From contig UQTB01000004.1 of NCBI GenBank assembly GCA_900543915.1, forward strand, positions 48,799-112,798: a stretch of DNA of 64,000 bases, read 5' to 3'. Made by a program: the position numbers and the translations under genes. Of this stretch, positions 61,032 to 64,000 are shown one piece after another (the first letter of the stretch is position 1; each line of letters opens with the position of its first letter). The notes under the pieces were generated by a model, which saw nothing but the letters and a program-made list of their open reading frames with translations, was not told the DNA's origin and did not search any database. The stretch is from an uncultured Eubacteriales bacterium (lineage in GTDB: Bacteria > Bacillota > Clostridia > Christensenellales > Borkfalkiaceae).

Positions 61032-62015
61032 ATGGTGACCAGGGAAGAAGTGGCGCAGCGCGCCGGCGTTTCGACGATGACGGTGACGCGCGTTGTAACG
61101 GGAAGAGGATACGTGTCCGATGCGACGCGCAGGAAAGTCCGGAAGGTAATCGACCAGCTGGGCTATATTCCCAACAAAATCGCTTCGGGGCTGGTCAGCG
61201 GCAAAAGCAACCGCATCGCCATCGTCGTGCCCGATCTGACCAACCCTTACTATCTGCAGGTCGTGGGCGCGATGATCGAGGAGGCAAAGCGGGACGACTA
61301 CGTGATTTCGGTCTATAAGGCGAACGAAGAGGAACTCCCGCAGGTTTTGGAGAGCCTGATCTCCAACCGCGTCGCGGGCGTCGTCAATTACGCGTCCGAA
61401 TTTCCCGCGAAATATGTCCGCCATCTGGAAGAGATCGGTGCGCGGCTGATCCGTACTTCTTACGGAGAGGGCGATTTCAAGATGGAGCTCATCTATGAGC
61501 GAGCGATCTTGCAGGCGGTGGAGTCCCTCGCTGCAAACGGGTGCCGGCGGATCATCTTTATCGCCGGTATGGGAAAGGACTATATCAAGATTGACCGGCG
61601 CGTGCCCTATTTCGTCCGATGCCTGGAAGAGAAGGGGATGTATCTGGACGAACACAGCGTGATCAACGGGAATTATCCGCGCGAAGAGGCTTATATCGTG
61701 GGATATAACATTGCGGAGCAGCTGGTGCGGGAGGGCGTCTTTTTCGATGCGGCGTTCTGCATGAACGACATGATGGCGTTCGGCGTCATCAACGGGCTGA
61801 AGCACAGCGGCAAGCGCGTGCCGGATGACGTTTCCGTCATCGGCTTCGACAACATTCCCATGTCGAACTTCTTTGAGCCGCCGCTCTCGACGATCTCGCT
61901 GGATATCGCGCGGGAAGCGCATTTCTATTTCAATTATCTCGCGGGCAAGGAAAGCGGAGAAGAGAATAAGCTGGTCGCGGAATACGTCGAGCGGCAGAGC
62001 ACCCGCAGAGTATAA
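61032..62015 (+). CDS. LacI family transcriptional regulator
   Basis: 327-residue repressor: N-terminal helix-turn-helix (TREEVAQRAGVSTMTVTRVV at about 3-22, hinge with YIPNKIASGLVSGKS near 47-61) and a periplasmic-binding-protein-like ligand domain (about 65-320, ending GFDNIPMSNFFEPPLSTI near 272-289). Two matching palindromes flank the gene, so it probably regulates itself and the downstream secreted-protein gene. The effector is unknown, likely a sugar. Confidence 0.93.
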   Translation: MVTREEVAQRAGVSTMTVTRVVTGRGYVSDATRRKVRKVIDQLGYIPNKIASGLVSGKSNRIAIVVPDLTNPYYLQVVGAMIEEAKRDDYVISVYKANEEELPQVLESLISNRVAGVVNYASEFPAKYVRHLEEIGARLIRTSYGEGDFKMELIYERAILQAVESLAANGCRRIIFIAGMGKDYIKIDRRVPYFVRCLEEKGMYLDEHSVINGNYPREEAYIVGYNIAEQLVREGVFFDAAFCMNDMMAFGVINGLKHSGKRVPDDVSVIGFDNIPMSNFFEPPLSTISLDIAREAHFYFNYLAGKESGEENKLVAEYVERQSTRRV

Positions 62016-62029
62016 AACTCTTATTTTCA

Positions 62030-62049
62030 TTGTGTTTACGTAAACACAA
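62030..62049. promoter_or_regulatory. LacI-type operator downstream of the gene
   Basis: TTGTGTTTACGTAAACACAA: perfect 20-base palindrome, 15 bases after the lacI-type stop and about 205 bases before the next gene. Same core as the upstream operator. Confidence 0.78.
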
Positions 62050-62066
62050 ATCGACGATGATCAAAC

Positions 62067-62235
62067 GAAAACCGTGCGTCTGAAAGTCGGTTTTCGGCGA
62101 AACGCCGGCTCTTTTCATTTTATTCAAAGAGCCGCTGCCCCCTAGGGGGCAGCAACGTTTAGTTGCAGAGAGATAATCTGGGAAACTGAGAACGCGAAAA
62201 AATTCAGGCGTTCTCTTTATGCGGGCTCTGCCCGC
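62067..62235 (+). promoter_or_regulatory. array of seven hairpins upstream of the secreted-protein gene
   Basis: Successive stems: GAAAACCG/CGGTTTTC (62067-62095), CGGCG/CGCCG (62095-62107), GGCTCTTT/AAAGAGCC (62107-62133), GCTGCCCCCTAGGGGGCAGC (62134-62153, perfect palindrome), GCAAC/GTTGC (62152-62166), GAGAACGC/GCGTTCTC (62188-62215) and GCGGGC/GCCCGC (62221-62235). Some neighbours share bases. Only the sixth is followed by a short T-rich stretch. No promoter could be picked out between the operator and the gene. I match it to no riboswitch class. Confidence 0.65.
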
Positions 62236-62254
62236 GCGATATCGGGAGGAAATA

Positions 62255-64000
62255 ATGATGAAAAAGAAACTTTTGGCAGTTTTTGCGGCAGTGCTATGCC
62301 TGTCGTTCGGCGTCGCCGCCGTCTCTGCGGCGCCCGTCGACACGGGAATTACGCTGTACAAGGGCAGTACGGAAGGCGAAACGTATGACTGGGATGCGGA
62401 TGCCAACGGCTGGGCGACGCACATGCAGATGGCTGCGACCTACGTCAATGCGGAAGGGACGACGGTCATCCCCAATCACTACGGAAACGGGACGGCTCCC
62501 GCGGTCAACGGCGACCGCACGTCGTTTACGCTGGCGAACGCGGGGTACCTCGCGAATTACAGGGCGTTTGACGTAACGAAGCCCATTTTGATCCGCTATA
62601 TGCACACGACGGAAGATCTTTGGGGGAAAGCATGGTACGTGCTGGCTCTTTTTGACGATCTGGAGCGGGGGCTGATCGCGGGAAACAATACCTGGAATGC
62701 AACCGCTTCGGGCGCAAAGGTAGCGCTCTGGGGGAGCAACGACAATACGAACGGCAATTACGGCAGGTTACAGGTCAACAACGGGGTGCAGTCGCCCTTC
62801 TTCTTTCCGGAAACGTACGATAAGACAAATTGGAATCAGTACGATTTTACGGTCGGCATCGAGATCGGCACGGATCGGACCGCCGTTTCCGTCAACGGCA
62901 CGCACGTCGCCTGGCTGACGCTTACCCGCGCCGACTTTGCGGAGGGAAAGGCTTACCTGACCGTCGCGACGGGCTCGGCAATCAACTTCAACATGAGCGT
63001 CTCTCAACCGGAGACCATCGAATATACGGACGCAAACGGCTGGGATATGCACGCCGCGGGCACGGCATACCCCGGTGCAGGCTCTTACGCGCCCTGGGGC
63101 AATATGGGGGTTCAGAGCGGATATACCGTCTTTGTCAACGGCGGGACGGGATACCTCTATAACAAAATTCCGCTCGATCTGACCAAAGAAAACAGCATCA
63201 CATTCAGCTTGGCCAACGGCGGCTGGACCAATCAGGCGGGATTCTTTATCAACCTGTTCGACAGCGTGGATACGCTGCACGCCGCGGGGATCAACGGATG
63301 GAACGCGGCGAACGGCGCCCTGCTGTCCGTCTACGGCTCCAATGTGGAGAGCGGAAACAGAAGCGACGTCTGTAACCGCGTGCGCATCAAAGGCGTTACT
63401 TCGGAAATCCTGAACTACATCGGCTCGACGGACGGCGCGCGCAATACGGCGACGGTTTCGCTCTACTTCGGCGAGCGCGCGGAAGAGTCCTACGCGCTTG
63501 TAAACGGCGAACTGCTGACGCACATCGGCGTGTCCCGCTCCTCCTTTGCCGGAGGAAAAGCGTATGTTCAGATTCTCTCCTTGGGGACGCTGCAATGGAG
63601 CGTAAAGCTCTCCTCGGGGGAATCTTCGCACTATCACAAATTGGTACACAAAGAGGCAAAAGAAGCGACTTGCAGAGAAGAGGGGAACAGAGAGCACTAT
63701 CAGTGCGAAATCTGCGGGAAGCTGTATGAAGACGAAAGAGGAGAGAGGGAGACGAGCGCGGAAGAAGTGAGGATCGCGAAGAAAGCGCACGAGGAAGTAA
63801 AAGACGAAGGGAGAGAGGCGACGTGCACGGAAGCGGGGCTGACGGAAGGAAAGCACTGCAGGGTGTGCGGAGAGGTGACGGAAGAGCAGAAGGTCATTCC
63901 GGCGAAAGGGCACAGAGAAAAGACGACGGCAGGGAAAGAAGCGATGTGTACGGAAGCAGGGCTGACGGAAGGGAAAGAATGCGAGGAATGCGGAGAGGTG
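62255..64000 (+). CDS. secreted protein with two repeated modules and Cys-rich repeats (3' truncated)
   Basis: 582 codons to the window end with no stop. GGGAGG at 62244-62249 precedes two adjacent ATGs (62255 and 62258). Signal peptide with cleavage probably after VSA (about residue 25). Two homologous modules follow (about 45-245 and 250-455), each with an ANGW strand, SFTLAN/TFSLAN, a NGW/NTWNA stretch, an LxGS strand and a VNG...FAxGKAY stretch, consistent with lectin-like or LamG-like sandwiches. From about residue 459, repeats of the type ATCTEAGLTEGKHCRVCGEV with CxxCG pairs begin, known from clostridial surface proteins. The DNA becomes strikingly purine-rich on the coding strand from about 63640. 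Not assigned to an enzyme family. Placed behind a LacI operator, so it is probably sugar-regulated. Confidence 0.8.
   Translation, partial: MMKKKLLAVFAAVLCLSFGVAAVSAAPVDTGITLYKGSTEGETYDWDADANGWATHMQMAATYVNAEGTTVIPNHYGNGTAPAVNGDRTSFTLANAGYLANYRAFDVTKPILIRYMHTTEDLWGKAWYVLALFDDLERGLIAGNNTWNATASGAKVALWGSNDNTNGNYGRLQVNNGVQSPFFFPETYDKTNWNQYDFTVGIEIGTDRTAVSVNGTHVAWLTLTRADFAEGKAYLTVATGSAINFNMSVSQPETIEYTDANGWDMHAAGTAYPGAGSYAPWGNMGVQSGYTVFVNGGTGYLYNKIPLDLTKENSITFSLANGGWTNQAGFFINLFDSVDTLHAAGINGWNAANGALLSVYGSNVESGNRSDVCNRVRIKGVTSEILNYIGSTDGARNTATVSLYFGERAEESYALVNGELLTHIGVSRSSFAGGKAYVQILSLGTLQWSVKLSSGESSHYHKLVHKEAKEATCREEGNREHYQCEICGKLYEDERGERETSAEEVRIAKKAHEEVKDEGREATCTEAGLTEGKHCRVCGEVTEEQKVIPAKGHREKTTAGKEAMCTEAGLTEGKECEECGEV

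Noticed and set aside
62134..62153. Attachment or integration site at the CTAG-centred palindrome
   Set aside because: No integrase, tRNA gene or second copy in the window; it is one of a series of leader hairpins.

Overview
The window reads as a GC-rich chromosomal segment of a Clostridia-type member of the Bacillota, from an endospore-forming lineage. The evidence is a SCIFF-type radical SAM maturase followed by secD-secF-recJ-relA, the rpsO-pnp-ylxY-M16 peptidase order shared with Bacillus, HemZ, WhiA, class III fructose-1,6-bisphosphatase and SpoIIID. Sense genes avoid TTA, CTA and TCA codons, which leaves long antisense reading frames opposite many genes. I see no rRNA operon, tRNA, CRISPR array, transposase or phage gene. 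All genes but one (an AraC regulator at 25.5-26.4 kb) are on the + strand.

Layout. 0-10.9 kb: 5'-truncated SCIFF maturase, split SecD/SecF, RecJ, bifunctional Rel, an NAD-dependent epimerase-like protein, a metallo-beta-lactamase-fold hydrolase and HemZ. 11-16.7 kb: rpsO, pnp, a YlxY-type deacetylase-like protein, an M16 peptidase and an orphan solute-binding-like protein. 16.7-25.2 kb: murB, a PHP phosphoesterase, whiA, dnaE, an ATP-type phosphofructokinase and a PPi-type phosphofructokinase. 25.4-38.9 kb: a carbohydrate-uptake locus with a divergent AraC regulator and a six-gene operon (surface protein of five repeated modules, six-hairpin glycosidase-like protein, ADP-ribosylglycohydrolase-family protein, binding lipoprotein, two permeases, no ATPase). 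The first permease carries an N-terminal beta-propeller-like extracytoplasmic domain, which I consider the most novel feature here.

39-49.2 kb: an EF-G paralogue with an altered G4 motif, a PfkB sugar kinase, an HD hydrolase, a pilin-like protein fused to a beta-helix-like domain, a BrkB/YihY membrane protein, a two-gene ABC exporter, spoIIID and an iron-type alcohol dehydrogenase. 49.2-56.9 kb: two long gene-poor stretches flank a 1770-residue helical lipoprotein whose codon use differs from its neighbours. The stretch after it holds hairpins, a short segment resembling the 5' domain of 23S rRNA, and an AT-rich tandem repeat with a small ORF. 56.9-60.9 kb: fbp-asnA-tcdA-PPC operon. 61-64 kb: a LacI regulator with matching operators on both sides of its gene, a leader containing seven successive hairpins, and a secreted repeat protein that runs off the window.

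How the genes work together. Housekeeping operons (translation, RNA decay, stringent response, protein export, replication, wall synthesis, glycolysis/gluconeogenesis) alternate with accessory cell-surface loci. The sugar locus, the LacI locus, the pilin-like gene and the giant lipoprotein all point to an organism that invests in surface-exposed glycan handling and adhesion. Clear sigma-A-like promoters with 17-base spacers precede secD, rpsO, murB, the EF-G paralogue, the pilin-like gene, the alcohol dehydrogenase, the giant lipoprotein, fbp and lacI. A sigma-E-like promoter precedes spoIIID.
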